Below, piece by piece: positions 1 through 8,515 of a DNA stretch of 64,000 nt (position 1 is its first letter; every line of letters starts with the position of its first letter). Location of the stretch: the NCBI GenBank assembly GCA_032906765.1, contig JAJTZB010000004.1, positions 145,972-209,971 of the forward strand, in the 5' to 3' direction. This DNA is from Nitrososphaerales archaeon (GTDB lineage: Archaea; Thermoproteota; Nitrososphaeria; Nitrososphaerales; Gagatemarchaeaceae). A program made the translations under genes and the position numbers. The notes under the pieces were generated by a model. That model saw only the letters and a list, made by a program, of their open reading frames with translations. It did not search any database and was not told the DNA's origin.

Positions 1-91
1 GAACAGAAGGAAGTTCTCGAAGGAGAAGGGAGCTGGTCAGGCTGCGTGATTCTAACGGGTCCCAGGTGGTCGCGGAGGCATCGCCATCGAC

Positions 92-286
92 TCATCTGCT
101 AAGGAGGACCTGCTTCCATCTCTTCAGGCTCTCGTTCTCGGCCGTCAATAGCTTCAGCTTCTTTGAGTGAAGGAACTTCTGGAACTCCCAAGCCAGGTGG
201 ACGTCTTCGGGGTCGTTCTCGTCGAGAAGCGATGCTATGAAATCCGCGAAGTTCCCTTCCAGCTTCTTGAGGGTCTCGCTGTTCAT
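92..286 (-). CDS. small hypothetical acidic/helical protein
   Basis: About 64 residues starting MNSETLKKLEGNF, rich in Glu, Lys and Leu and predicted mostly helical. There are no cysteines and no membrane segment. I chose the internal ATG because the upstream in-frame extension is low-complexity and overlaps an AT-rich stretch that could be the promoter. I do not recognise the family. Its neighbour downstream of the start is a zinc-ribbon gene on the same strand, with about 175 bp between them. It could be a small regulatory or adaptor protein, but that is a guess. Confidence 0.5.
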   Translation of the reverse strand: MNSETLKKLEGNFADFIASLLDENDPEDVHLAWEFQKFLHSKKLKLLTAENESLKRWKQVLLSR

Positions 287-461
287 GCCCGAGTTTGCTT
301 CTCTCCTGCACTGTAAGGGGGCTGCCGAAGGGTTAAGCGGCCAAGGCAACTTTTGTTGCCTTTTCATGAAATTGAAATAGACAACTCCAGGCGCATCAGC
401 TTCGAGTTCGCTTGACAGAGAGGAAACCCCTCTAGGGGATGGGGTGGGCGTCGAGCACGAC

Positions 462-632
462 TCATTCCGGATCGTTCAGGACGCTCCTGCACCTCTCGCA
501 GTACCTCGCGGTGGGGGCGTTCGGATACCCGCAGTTCCCGCAGTAGAGCGGGCCAGCCCTCTCAACCGCCTCTCGACCGATTGTGTTCGAGAGCAGAGCC
601 TCGGGTCGAGCATCGCGTCGATCCTGATTCAT
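462..632 (-). CDS. small zinc-ribbon protein
   Basis: A 56-residue reading frame starting at an ATG preceded by a weak purine-rich stretch. Residues about 30-50 hold two CxxC knuckles (YCGNCGYPNAP and YCERCRS) spaced as in a classical zinc ribbon, and the protein ends SVLNDPE. Such short double-CxxC proteins are common in archaea as nucleic-acid or protein-binding modules. The frame is open for about 30 codons upstream without another ATG. The function is unknown; the zinc-binding call rests on the four cysteines. Confidence 0.6.
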   Translation of the reverse strand: MNQDRRDARPEALLSNTIGREAVERAGPLYCGNCGYPNAPTARYCERCRSVLNDPE

Positions 633-856
633 TCCCCAGTCTATCCCTTTCTCTGACCAGAATGGACACAGTAGTGGATACAGTTTTCGGTCTATTGCTC
701 CTCTGCAGCGAACCGTCTAACGTTGGAAGAAGTTGGGCTCGGGTCTTGAGACTCTCGTCCGAAGCGTTCTCTACGTCGGACCAGAGCAGGTTTCCAGAAG
801 GGAACGAACTACGGGCATGATTAAATAGCCATGGGAGCCCTCTAACCCGCAGAGTC

Positions 857-1489
857 TTGTACAAGAAGTCATTCACAGCGCTTGCGATTACGCTTGTTGT
901 TCTGGTCGTAGTCACCGCGCCTTCGATAGAAGCGGCCACATACGCAATCACGGTCCAGACTGACGCCAGCTCGTATTCGGGAGCCCAGACCCTCTTGGCC
1001 TCAGGCGCAGTCTCGCCTCCACCCGGCCCTGGCACTGCGGTAGCGCTGAAAATCCTGAACCCATCGGGGACCTTGGCGGCCATCGGCTCGGCCCCGGTCA
1101 ACGGGTCAACAGGCTCCTACCAACACAGCTTCGTCCTCGGAGGCTCAACGAACTGGGTCGCCGGAACCTACACGGTCAACGCCACGTGGGGCAACTCTGC
1201 AACGGGCCCTGCGATCTCCAAGACCACCACCTTCGCCTACTCTCCTAGCGTGAGCACCACGACCAGCTCGACGACGACCAGCAGCACGTTGACCGCCCCC
1301 TCAACATCCTCATCGAGCACGAGCAGCACCCAGACCACCACTTCGAGCTCTACTCAAAGCGGCGGTGGCGGGATTCCTGAATTCCCATTTCAGATCCTGA
1401 CCGTGACTTTCTTCACGTTCGTCCTGGTCGCATCGTACCTGCTGGCAAGGAGATACGCGATGCCCGGCGGCAGACTGAGGAGACCGTAG
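857..1489 (+). CDS. secreted surface protein with PEF-type C-terminal sorting signal
   Basis: A 210-residue protein with a TTG start. It has an N-terminal signal peptide (basic YKKS, then a hydrophobic run to about residue 26), a beta-rich extracellular domain (about 30-125), a Ser/Thr-rich linker (about 130-170), and a C-terminal tripartite signal. The signal consists of the motif IPEFP, a hydrophobic segment, then a basic tail (LARRYAMPGG...RLRRP). This is the architecture of archaeosortase substrates (PEF/PEFG-CTERM type). The linker is a likely O-glycosylation site. The archaeosortase gene lies 31 bp downstream on the same strand, so the two form a dedicated enzyme-substrate pair. The ligand or structural role of the beta domain is not evident. 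Confidence 0.8.
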   Translation: MYKKSFTALAITLVVLVVVTAPSIEAATYAITVQTDASSYSGAQTLLASGAVSPPPGPGTAVALKILNPSGTLAAIGSAPVNGSTGSYQHSFVLGGSTNWVAGTYTVNATWGNSATGPAISKTTTFAYSPSVSTTTSSTTTSSTLTAPSTSSSSTSSTQTTTSSSTQSGGGGIPEFPFQILTVTFFTFVLVASYLLARRYAMPGGRLRRP

Positions 1490-1520
1490 ACCAAGGCTCT
1501 CCACCGGTGCGTTCGAGACC

Positions 1521-2429
1521 GTGGACAGAGCCTACCTTCGATTCGTCGCATGGATTGGGACAGCTTCGGCCATCGCGGCGCTGGCGGCTCCGAACTTCCT
1601 GCCACTGCTGGGACAAGCGGTAAACGATGCGTTCGGCACAGTATTCCCGGCCATACCATTTGCTGGGCTCCTAGCCCTGCTTTTCCTGTTCCGCTGGGGC
1701 GACCTGCGCAAACTCCTGATGAGAGAAGAGGGTTTGGTGTCGAACCCTCTAACGAGGCTCCTCGGGCTCGGCATCATTGTCTCGCTTCTCGCGCTTCGGG
1801 GAGTGACGAGCCAGCTAGTGGAGCTGTCAGGCGTGGCCGTGGTCTTCGTCTTCTATGGGACCGCGCTCGTCCTGAACCCACTGACGTGGAGAATGACGCT
1901 TCCATACGCGGCGATATGCGCTGTTGGAGTCGCGGCTCCCGGGATCTTGCAGTGGAGCCTTGGAGAGCCTCTCGCCTGGCTGTCCTCGGTCTTCTCGGCT
2001 GGGATAGTCTCTCTGAGCGGCGTCCCAGTCGTCTGGCAGGGGACTCAGTTTGCCCTTCAGTCAAAGACGGGTGAGCTTGTGACAGCCACAATCACCCCCG
2101 GCTGCTCGAGTATAATCTCCGTCACGACCTTTCTAGGCCTCTTGGGGCTGATGCACATCGACATGGGGAAAGACGTCTTCTCCACCGTCAAGCTCGCTGT
2201 AGCAGGGGTAGTTGCACTGACGGCCCTGAATTCGGCGAGGATCGCCATCCTGATTTTCGTAGGCTACGAAGGTGGGGCGGACGCGCTCTGGAGCGTACAT
2301 AACTGGGTCGGCTACGCATTGTTCCTTGGGTTCTACGTCGCGACCCTTCTCATCTATCCAAGGATGGGCGGACGCGTGAAGTCGGCGACGCTTTCATTGA
2401 GCGGAGCGTCTCCAGCCAACATCGGCTAG
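1521..2429 (+). CDS. archaeosortase (exosortase-family transpeptidase)
   Basis: A 302-residue polytopic membrane protein with a GTG start. It carries the exosortase/archaeosortase catalytic triad in the expected order: Cys195 in ITPGCSSIIS, Arg240 in ALNSARIAIL and His260 in SVHNWVGYALF, each at or near membrane segments. The family cleaves the PEF-type C-terminal signal of secreted proteins and probably transfers them to a membrane anchor. The gene immediately upstream encodes a protein with exactly such a signal. About eight transmembrane helices are suggested by the hydrophobic runs. I give no more specific name because subfamily assignment needs a profile search. Confidence 0.88.
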   Translation: MDRAYLRFVAWIGTASAIAALAAPNFLPLLGQAVNDAFGTVFPAIPFAGLLALLFLFRWGDLRKLLMREEGLVSNPLTRLLGLGIIVSLLALRGVTSQLVELSGVAVVFVFYGTALVLNPLTWRMTLPYAAICAVGVAAPGILQWSLGEPLAWLSSVFSAGIVSLSGVPVVWQGTQFALQSKTGELVTATITPGCSSIISVTTFLGLLGLMHIDMGKDVFSTVKLAVAGVVALTALNSARIAILIFVGYEGGADALWSVHNWVGYALFLGFYVATLLIYPRMGGRVKSATLSLSGASPANIG

Positions 2430-2597
2430 GATCAAAGGGTTGTTGTAACCCCGGCCTCTCTTTAGAGTGGCCTTGCGTTACTCGAATCCTTGAGGCTCAT
2501 CCCAATGGGCGTCTTCTGGTGGGCCCAGGCCTGAACGGCTGCAGGGGGGCGGGTTGTGGTTGGGGCTCGGGGAAGTCTGGGAAGCTCACTCCGCATC

Positions 2598-3509
2598 TCA
2601 CCTGGAGGCTGCGGGCGTCGCTGTGAGTTCCTTCAGCTGCTCTCCCCTCAGCACAACCAGCTTGACCTTCCGTCCGATTGTCTCCTCGCCCAGCGCGCCT
2701 TCGAGGTCCTGGATGCCCCTGAGCGTCTGGTCACCGAACTTCAGCAGCACGTCCCCAAGCGCTAGTCCCGCCTTCTTTGCCGCACTCTCGGGTTCCACCG
2801 AGTAGACCATCAGCGCGGTGTCCTGGTCCACGTCGGCGCGTGAGGCCACCTCCTCGGGCAGCTCTATCGGGCTGGAGACGATGCCCAGGTAGGCCCTCTT
2901 CACGCTCTCGCCCTTCGCCATCTTCTCGAGCGACGTGCGGATTGTGTCTACGGGTACTGCGATGCCCCTGTTCATCACGTACGCTACGTTCATGGCAACC
3001 ATCTTGCCGCTCGCGTCGACCAGAGGGCCGCCAGAGTAACCCGGGTTCAATCTGGCGTCCGTGACTACGGCGTTCGGAATCGAGAACCTCCACCAGCCAC
3101 CTATCGGCCTGTTGACGCCTGTGACAATGCCGGAGGTTGCGCTCACTGCGCCAGAGAACGGGTTCGCCAGAGCCAGCACGAACTGGCCCACCTTGAGGCT
3201 GCTTGAGTCGCCGAGCTCCATCGGCTTCAGGTCTCCAACGTCAACCTTGAGCAAAGCGAGGTCGGCGTACGGGTTCCTGCCGACGACCTTGGCATTGAGC
3301 TTCCTTCCGTCGCTCGTCCCCACCTCGACCTCGTCCAGCCTGTGGACGACGTGGTTGGCTGTGAGGATGCGCCCCTCGGTGTCGATGACCACGCCCGTCC
3401 CCGACCTTCCGTTGAGCCCGACGCTGACCACGGAAGCTGAAGCGCTCTTGGTCACGTCCTCGATTGCACCCGACAATCGCTGCAGAAATTCTGAACTGTT
3501 GGTTTGCAT
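2598..3509 (-). CDS. HtrA/DegP-like serine protease with PDZ domain
   Basis: A 303-residue trypsin-fold protease. The catalytic triad is visible as His53 (ILTANHVVH), Asp83 (YADLALLKV) and Ser159 (NPGYSGGPLV). The usual GNSGGP is GYSGGP here. A PDZ domain covers about residues 205-300 (YLGIVSS...AAKKAGLALGDVLLKFGD). There is no signal peptide or membrane anchor, so this copy appears cytoplasmic, unlike most bacterial HtrA. The role would be protein quality control or regulated proteolysis. It stands alone; the neighbouring wHTH gene is on the same strand 66 bp away. Confidence 0.88.
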   Translation of the reverse strand: MQTNSSEFLQRLSGAIEDVTKSASASVVSVGLNGRSGTGVVIDTEGRILTANHVVHRLDEVEVGTSDGRKLNAKVVGRNPYADLALLKVDVGDLKPMELGDSSSLKVGQFVLALANPFSGAVSATSGIVTGVNRPIGGWWRFSIPNAVVTDARLNPGYSGGPLVDASGKMVAMNVAYVMNRGIAVPVDTIRTSLEKMAKGESVKRAYLGIVSSPIELPEEVASRADVDQDTALMVYSVEPESAAKKAGLALGDVLLKFGDQTLRGIQDLEGALGEETIGRKVKLVVLRGEQLKELTATPAASR

Positions 3510-3575
3510 GTCTATCGTCAGGTGGTAGAGGGGGGCCCCTACTTGTTGAGTGGGTAGCGCAGGAAGCCAGTCACG

Positions 3576-4244
3576 TCAATTGGGCATGAAATGAAGTGGG
3601 GAGACCTCGAAGAGCATGGTCCTCCCCTGCCGCGTCCCTGCGTACGACCTCGAGATGTGGGCGAGGAGCAGATGAGCGGCCCTGACCGCCACGGCAAGCT
3701 CCTTCCCCTGCAGGAGCCTGCCCTCTATCGTGAGGTCGACGGGCGTGAACCTGGCGTCCAGCTGCACCTTCCCGTCGTCCGTGACCCATTTCATCACTAG
3801 GTCGCTTTCCTGCGAATAGCCGAGCCAGCGCAGGCTCCCGAACCACCTGCCCTTCAGGGCGCGGAAGACCTGCTGCAGGTCTAGGCTCGGAGGAAGCATC
3901 GTCTTCAGGAGAGTCAGGCGCTGCTCCGCCATCTCGATCGGATGGACGGTCAGGTACCCATGGCCCTTCGTGGTCACGCGATAACCGTCCTCGCCCCTCT
4001 CGACGATGCTTTGCTCCTCAAGGCGGTCCAGCGTTCTTGAGAGCGTCTCGGGATGGGCCCTGATCCTTCGCTTCAGGCCCTCGAAGGAGAAGCTTGCGAG
4101 GTCCTCCTCCTCTATGACCTTGAGAACGTCAGAGTCCCTTTCGCTAACTGTGCTGAGGTCAGGGACGTCGCCATCGATTGAAGAGCGCAACTGGGCGGCT
4201 CGAGAGCCGGCGGTCCTTATTATTTCCAGCGGCGTGCCAAGCAT
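3576..4244 (-). CDS. winged-helix transcriptional regulator-like protein
   Basis: I start the protein at MLGTPLEIIRTAG, which resembles the N-termini of an archaeal winged-helix family; the longer in-frame extension looks non-coding. Residues about 40-105 form a wHTH (FEGLKRRIRAHPETLSRTLDRLEEQSIVERGEDGYRVTTKG), with the LSRTLDRLEEQ recognition-helix pattern of MarR/ArsR-like repressors. The C-terminal half is a beta-rich domain ending FEVSPLHFMPN that may sense a ligand. The target is unknown; the HtrA gene downstream on the same strand is one candidate. Confidence 0.65.
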   Translation of the reverse strand: MLGTPLEIIRTAGSRAAQLRSSIDGDVPDLSTVSERDSDVLKVIEEEDLASFSFEGLKRRIRAHPETLSRTLDRLEEQSIVERGEDGYRVTTKGHGYLTVHPIEMAEQRLTLLKTMLPPSLDLQQVFRALKGRWFGSLRWLGYSQESDLVMKWVTDDGKVQLDARFTPVDLTIEGRLLQGKELAVAVRAAHLLLAHISRSYAGTRQGRTMLFEVSPLHFMPN

Positions 4245-4406
4245 CGGGATGAATCGATAGGGACGGCAAGAGGCGGCCCACCAGGAAGAGGTAATTGGCT
4301 TCGCCTGCGAGTGCCATTTATCCTCTTCCTTCTCTGGCTTCTGAACTTCTTCCAATGTATCTGCGACTGCCGCCCGGGCTGGGCCTGACACGCCTCTGCG
4401 GTCCGT

Positions 4407-4616
4407 TCAGCGCTTGGGGACCTTTTCGCCGTAGATCAGGGTAATCATCTTCTGGCCCTGACACTTCTCGCAGGTTCCGGTGGCGCCCACTATGTAGTCG
4501 CCGACCTTGAAGTCCCGCTTTGTCTTCTGCTTGCAGTTCTGGCACTCCTCTATGGTGTAGACGTGCAGCTCGCTCGGCTTCAGGCCGGAGGCGGAGGGAA
4601 AGAGCGGAAGGCTCAT
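4407..4616 (-). CDS. zinc-ribbon protein of unknown function
   Basis: A 69-residue protein with two CxxC pairs (EECQNCKQKT and GTCEKCQGQKM) about 20 residues apart. It has a basic beta-hairpin core (KRDFKVGDYIVGATG) and ends EKVPKR. This looks like a single zinc ribbon. It is separated by about 160 bp from the wHTH gene on the same strand. The reaction or partner is not known; binding to nucleic acid or a ribosome-associated role would be typical for such small ribbons. Confidence 0.65.
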   Translation of the reverse strand: MSLPLFPSASGLKPSELHVYTIEECQNCKQKTKRDFKVGDYIVGATGTCEKCQGQKMITLIYGEKVPKR

Positions 4617-4715
4617 GCTAGGTCAACCGGCAGGTCCTGGTTCCAGTTAAGCAGGAGGTCTACGGTAAGATTCAAGCTTAAAAGAAGAGCTGGCACTTGA
4701 AGTACAACGAGAACA

Positions 4716-5021
4716 ATGAAACCGAGCCTTGGAATAGGTGTCATACTTGCGACGCTGGTTTCGCTGGTGCTCTTCCTCTTCGGGTTCGTCGACTACGCAT
4801 GGCTCGGAGCATGTCTGCTCCTGCTCAACGGCCTCTGGATTCTGGTCTACGGGCTCGTGGAAGCTGGGAGTGGTGACAAGCTGTACTATTCTGGGTGGGG
4901 GCTCGTCATGGCCGGGCTGTCGACCTTCGTCGTGCTGCCGTTGGCGTATACCGTTGGCGCGACAATTGTCCTGATCATCGCGGTGATCGGTGTCAGGCTG
5001 GTCACCGGTTCGAGCAAGTAA
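4716..5021 (+). CDS. small four-helix membrane protein
   Basis: A 101-residue hydrophobic protein with an ATG start. Hydrophobic stretches at about residues 5-25, 28-47, 58-75 and 80-98 suggest three or four transmembrane helices with short loops. It ends in GSSK. No charged catalytic motif is visible. The family is not recognised and the protein stands alone between convergent or unrelated genes. An A/T-rich stretch with TTAAAAGAAG 35-40 bp upstream could be the promoter. Confidence 0.6.
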   Translation: MKPSLGIGVILATLVSLVLFLFGFVDYAWLGACLLLLNGLWILVYGLVEAGSGDKLYYSGWGLVMAGLSTFVVLPLAYTVGATIVLIIAVIGVRLVTGSSK

Positions 5022-5120
5022 GCAATGTAGCCATGGACGCCTGTCGCCTTCAACGGTAAGCCCCGCGAGAAACCGATTTCCATTACCGTGCAAAAGGTTC
5101 ATCGCACTTATCTAATCTGC

Positions 5121-5645
5121 ATGAATGCCAAGTTGGCCTTGAGGACCGAACTCGAAGCAATCACACGTTGGTACGAATACAACTTCTACGTGAGAAAACG
5201 ATATCTCGGCGCTATCTTCCACAAGATCCCTGCCAAGGTGAGGTACAAGGATGGCGGCGCCTCGTTCCCCACCATAGTCGACATCTTCGTCCACGTGCTG
5301 GATGCCTACCGCTGGTGGTTCACCTATGTCTACGAGGACCGAGTGTCCGAATACGAACGGCACAGGGACAAGAGGCGCACGAGAAAAGAGGTTGCGGGAG
5401 AGGAAAGGGAGGTGGATTCGCTCGTCATGGGTTTCGTCAAACGTCTGGGCGACGACGACCTCGACAGGGTGATACGATACAGGGACGGGCGTGTCGTGAA
5501 AACGGTCAGGCTCGGCGACATGCTTCATCACATGATAGATGAAGAGCTGCAGCACAGGGGAGAAATCAACGCGCTATTCTGGCAACGGGACGTGGACCCG
5601 CCAATCGTCGGCTTCCATGAGTGGGTAAGAAAACTACGCGGCTGA
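5121..5645 (+). CDS. DinB-like metal-dependent four-helix protein
   Basis: I start at the ATG of MNAKLALRTELEAITRW rather than the upstream GTG. The protein is about 174 residues and all-helical. It has a histidine in the second helix (TIVDIFVHVLDAYRWWF) and a histidine cluster in the fourth (DMLHHMIDEELQHRGEINALFW). This is the three-His metal site pattern of the DinB/YfiT superfamily. Members act as thiol-dependent transferases or are of unknown function. One copy of the dispersed repeat begins 19 bp after the stop. Confidence 0.75.
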   Translation: MNAKLALRTELEAITRWYEYNFYVRKRYLGAIFHKIPAKVRYKDGGASFPTIVDIFVHVLDAYRWWFTYVYEDRVSEYERHRDKRRTRKEVAGEEREVDSLVMGFVKRLGDDDLDRVIRYRDGRVVKTVRLGDMLHHMIDEELQHRGEINALFWQRDVDPPIVGFHEWVRKLRG

Positions 5646-5664
5646 GGGCCGTCGTCTCCGTGCC

Positions 5665-5708
5665 AGGGTTCATTGCGACTCCGCCGCGATATCTCATCCA
5701 GCGTTTGG
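5665..5708 (+). repeat. dispersed intergenic repeat, copy 1
   Basis: One of the best-preserved copies: GGGTTCATTGCGACTCCGCC followed by CTCATCCAGCGTTTGG, matching the long consensus seen at 9698, 28686 and 36951. It lies just after the DinB-like gene and upstream of the AbrB/PIN module, in plus orientation. Confidence 0.8.
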
Positions 5709-5733
5709 CCTAGACGAGCAACGTCCAGCGAAC

Positions 5734-5758
5734 CTTAAATAGGTATTACGTGTAATAC
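5734..5758 (+). promoter_or_regulatory. TATA box and operator of the AbrB/PIN toxin-antitoxin operon
   Basis: CTTAAATA at 5734-5741 is a TATA-like box about 25-30 bp before the ATG. It is followed directly by an inverted repeat GTATTAC-GT-GTAATAC (5743-5758). An operator that overlaps the start region and precedes the antitoxin fits autorepression by the AbrB antitoxin. Inference from sequence symmetry and position. Confidence 0.6.
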
Positions 5759-5764
5759 TTTTTG

Positions 5765-6001
5765 ATGAAGGTAGAGGAGACGAAGGTTACACAGAAGCAC
5801 CAGACATCAATTCCAAAGAATGTCAGGAGGTACCTTGGCGTAAAGCCGGGCCAGAGCGTAAGGTGGCATGTGGTGAAGGGAATGGTCGTGGTCGACGTCC
5901 ACAAGAAAGTCCCGGAGCCCGTAGAGTTCCTCACGTCGCAGGTGAGGCTGAAGCTGGACGCGGTCAAGCTTGTTGGAGAGACCAGGGAAGCCTTCGGATG
6001 A
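5765..6001 (+). CDS. AbrB-family antitoxin (VapB-like)
   Basis: A 78-residue protein. The N-terminal half is a SpoVT-AbrB swapped-hairpin domain (TQKHQTSIPKNVRRYLGVKPGQSVRW) and the C-terminal helix would wrap the toxin. The stop overlaps the start of the downstream PIN gene in an ATGA arrangement. It should bind its own promoter, where an inverted repeat lies. A TTG one codon upstream is an alternative start. Confidence 0.82.
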   Translation: MKVEETKVTQKHQTSIPKNVRRYLGVKPGQSVRWHVVKGMVVVDVHKKVPEPVEFLTSQVRLKLDAVKLVGETREAFG

Positions 6002-6429
6002 TTTACATTGACACAAACGTCTTTGTGTACGCCATAGAGAACCATCCGAAATACGGGAAGTCATGCGGGGGAATCCTCAGGGATGTCGAGGGCGGGAGGC
6101 TGGAGGCTTCCTGCTCTGTCCTGGTTTTGGTCGAGCTGATCAACGTGCTCAAGAAGATAAACGACTACCTGTCGAAGGAGGGGCAGCGGAGGCTGGACAT
6201 CGAACGCAATGTCGAAGCCGTGATGTCTCTGCCGCTCGTCTGGATAGATGTGGACTTCTTGGTCATCGAGAGGGCGTCGACGTATGCCTTCGGCATCAAT
6301 GGAGTGGATTACGTGCACATTGCATCGATGGAACTAAACTCGATACACGAAGTTCTGTCAGCCGACAGGGATCTGGAGAAGGTCGGGATAATAGAACGGG
6401 TGGACCCGCTGGATTATCGGGCGTCATGA
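5998..6429 (+). CDS. PIN-domain ribonuclease toxin (VapC-like)
   Basis: A 143-residue PIN-domain protein. Acidic active-site residues are visible at the N-terminus (MIYIDTNVFVYAIE, first Asp), in the middle Glu (LVLVELINVLKK) and near the C-terminus (GINGVDYVHIASME and LSADRDLEKVG). VapC toxins cleave tRNA or rRNA and are held inactive by the antitoxin encoded directly upstream with overlapping codons. A copy of the dispersed repeat begins 15 bp after the stop. Confidence 0.85.
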   Translation: MIYIDTNVFVYAIENHPKYGKSCGGILRDVEGGRLEASCSVLVLVELINVLKKINDYLSKEGQRRLDIERNVEAVMSLPLVWIDVDFLVIERASTYAFGINGVDYVHIASMELNSIHEVLSADRDLEKVGIIERVDPLDYRAS

Positions 6430-6443
6430 CTGTTCGCCGCGCT

Positions 6444-6470
6444 TGGGTTCGTTGCGCCTCCGAGAAACAA
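6444..6470 (+). repeat. dispersed intergenic repeat, copy 2
   Basis: TGGGTTCGTTGCGCCTCC followed by GAGAAAC. It is shorter than the full element, with the CTCATCC half missing or diverged. It lies between the PIN toxin gene and the ABC-transporter operon, in plus orientation. Confidence 0.65.
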
Positions 6471-6511
6471 GCTGAATATTATTAATGTGGGACCCCGTAT
6501 GAGGACAAACC

Positions 6512-7258
6512 TTGCCTGAATTGGTCATCGAGACCGAGAACCTCGTTAAGGTGTACCGAGAGGGAAACATCACCGCGGTCAACGGGTTCAACCTCCGCGT
6601 CGGGAAGGGCGAAATCTATGCGCTGATTGGGGCCAACGGCTCCGGCAAGACGACCGCAATCAACATGATGACCGGGGCCCTGACCCCGACCTCCGACGCC
6701 ATCAGGGTTCTGGGGATGGAGATGCCCCGCGACCGTCACTTGGTTTCTACCCAGATCGGGGTCGCGCCGCAGGAGTACTCGCTCTACCCTGACCTTACCC
6801 TGGAACAGAACGTCGCGTTCTTCGCTAAGCTCTACGGCATGAGGAGGGAGGATTACCGGAGACGGTTCTCCGAACTCCTGGGCATCCTGAAGCTCGAAGG
6901 GAGGAAGGACTCGGTCGTGGCGAATCTGTCCGGGGGGATGAAGAGGAGGGCAAGCATCGCGTGCGCACTGATTCACGACCCGCGCGTCATCTTCCTCGAC
7001 GAGGCAACGGTCGGCATCGACCCGATAATGCGCGCGTTCTTCTGGGACTACTTCCGCTCGCTATCCGCGAGGGGGCTGACCATAGTCCTCACGTCTCACG
7101 TGATGGACGAGGCCGGGAGGGCGGACCGCATCGGACTGGCCAGGATGGGGAAGCTCGTCGAGGAGGGAGAGCCGAAGAGCCTCCTGGCGGAGCACCACGC
7201 CGGGTCAATCGAGGAGGTGTTCCTCAAGCTTAGCGAAAGGGAGTTCAACGATGAGTAG
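6512..7258 (+). CDS. ABC exporter ATP-binding subunit
   Basis: A 248-residue ATPase with a TTG start. Walker A is GANGSGKTTAI (about residues 38-48), the signature is NLSGGMKRRASIACAL, Walker B is RVIFLDEATVG, and the H-loop is VLTSHVMDEA. It is of the multidrug/ABC-2 type that pairs with a separate permease. The last 8 bp overlap the permease start, so the two are translationally coupled. The substrate cannot be told from the sequence; drug, lipid or polysaccharide efflux are all possible. Confidence 0.9.
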   Translation: MPELVIETENLVKVYREGNITAVNGFNLRVGKGEIYALIGANGSGKTTAINMMTGALTPTSDAIRVLGMEMPRDRHLVSTQIGVAPQEYSLYPDLTLEQNVAFFAKLYGMRREDYRRRFSELLGILKLEGRKDSVVANLSGGMKRRASIACALIHDPRVIFLDEATVGIDPIMRAFFWDYFRSLSARGLTIVLTSHVMDEAGRADRIGLARMGKLVEEGEPKSLLAEHHAGSIEEVFLKLSEREFNDE

Positions 7259-8411
7259 CCAGAGAGCGAGCAGGTTCTCCTTCAGACGCTCGACTGCGGT
7301 GGCCGTGCGGGTGCTCACTCAGATTCGCAGGGACAGGCGGACCCTGGCGATGCTGATGGTGATGCCAGCTGTGATCATGCTGATCTTCGGATTCGCTCTT
7401 GGAGGGCAGGCCAGCAACGTCCCGATACTCGTGGACAACCAGGACGCAGGGTACTCGGCGACTTTGGGACCGACCAACATCAATTTGCATGCTGGTAGCC
7501 AGGTCCTGACTTCGATGCAGGCGAACGGCGTCGTGAAGGTGACCGTCGGTAGCTTCGCCGATGGGAAGGATGGCGTCGACTCGGGCAAGTACTTCGCTTC
7601 GATTCTGATACCCGCGAACTTCTCGCGTTCCTTGTTCCTGAAGTCGAGTGGGGCGACGGTGACCCCCTCTCTGCAGGTCTACCTCGATGGCACCAAGCCA
7701 GCGCTGACGGCCGGGATTCTCGGCGCGCTTCAGGGCTCCGTGCAGAATGCGTCGGGGGTGAAGGGGTTCGACGTGGTCCGGCAGTATGCCTTCGGAGGGG
7801 TGCAGTTCAGCGGGCTGGACGTCAGCCTGCCTTCGGTAATCGCCTTTGTGCTGACATTCCTCGTCCTTCTCGTCTCGCTCCTCACGATATCGAGGGAGAC
7901 GACCTCGGGCACCCTCCCGAGGCTCTTTACCACCCCGCTGACCGCCCTCGAGCGGCTGCTCGGCTACGCCTTCGCGCTTCTGCTCTTGGGCGTCATGATG
8001 GTGACTGTGATACTGGTGATCGGCGTCGGGCTCTTCGGGGTTGTGGTCAGGGGGAGCCTGGTGCTGCTGTTCTCGGCCGCCGTGCTCTACGCTCTCGCGC
8101 ACGTCCTGATGGCCGTGTTCCTGTCGAACTTCGCCAAGAACGAGTTGCAGGCGGTGCAGCTGGCGCCCCTCATCGCGCTCCCGAGCATGGCACTCAGCGG
8201 CATGCTGGTCCCGGTGAACAGCCTACCCGACTGGATCCAGCCGCTAGCGAGGGTTGTGCCGCTGTACTATGGGAACAGGCTGTTCGAGGGTATCATGCTG
8301 AAGGGATATGGGGTCGGCCAGCTGGCAACGGACTTCCTGGTGGTTGGAGGGATCGCTGTGCTGTTCCTGGTACTGGCGCTTTCGACCGTGAAGGACAGGA
8401 TTGACGCGTGA
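7251..8411 (+). CDS. ABC-2 type permease subunit
   Basis: A 386-residue permease. One transmembrane helix lies near residue 30-50 (LAMLMVMPAVIMLIFGFAL), followed by a large extracytoplasmic domain (about 50-190) and five C-terminal helices containing the ABC-2 signature region (LPSMALSGMLVPVNSLPDWIQPLARVVP). It forms a two-gene exporter with the upstream ATPase. A repeat copy follows 37 bp after the stop. Confidence 0.88.
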   Translation: MSSQRASRFSFRRSTAVAVRVLTQIRRDRRTLAMLMVMPAVIMLIFGFALGGQASNVPILVDNQDAGYSATLGPTNINLHAGSQVLTSMQANGVVKVTVGSFADGKDGVDSGKYFASILIPANFSRSLFLKSSGATVTPSLQVYLDGTKPALTAGILGALQGSVQNASGVKGFDVVRQYAFGGVQFSGLDVSLPSVIAFVLTFLVLLVSLLTISRETTSGTLPRLFTTPLTALERLLGYAFALLLLGVMMVTVILVIGVGLFGVVVRGSLVLLFSAAVLYALAHVLMAVFLSNFAKNELQAVQLAPLIALPSMALSGMLVPVNSLPDWIQPLARVVPLYYGNRLFEGIMLKGYGVGQLATDFLVVGGIAVLFLVLALSTVKDRIDA

Positions 8412-8447
8412 GCCAGCGAGCCAATCTGGATTGATGTGCCGCGTGTA

Positions 8448-8482
8448 AGGGTTCATCGCACCTCCGCCAAGAAACTCGAGCC
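8448..8482 (+). repeat. dispersed intergenic repeat, copy 3
   Basis: AGGGTTCATCGCACCTCCGC followed by CAAGAAACTCGAG. It is preceded by GCGTGTA, like the GCATA before copies 9 and 12. It lies between the ABC operon and the cupin gene, in plus orientation. Confidence 0.75.
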
Positions 8483-8515
8483 AGATGCCTGCTCGAACCT
8501 TGGAGACCGCCGAGC

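Noticed and set aside
562..1101. 179-codon minus-strand frame overlapping the surface-protein gene and its upstream region
   Set aside because: It overlaps a better-supported signal-peptide protein and a zinc-ribbon gene in another frame and shows no domain.
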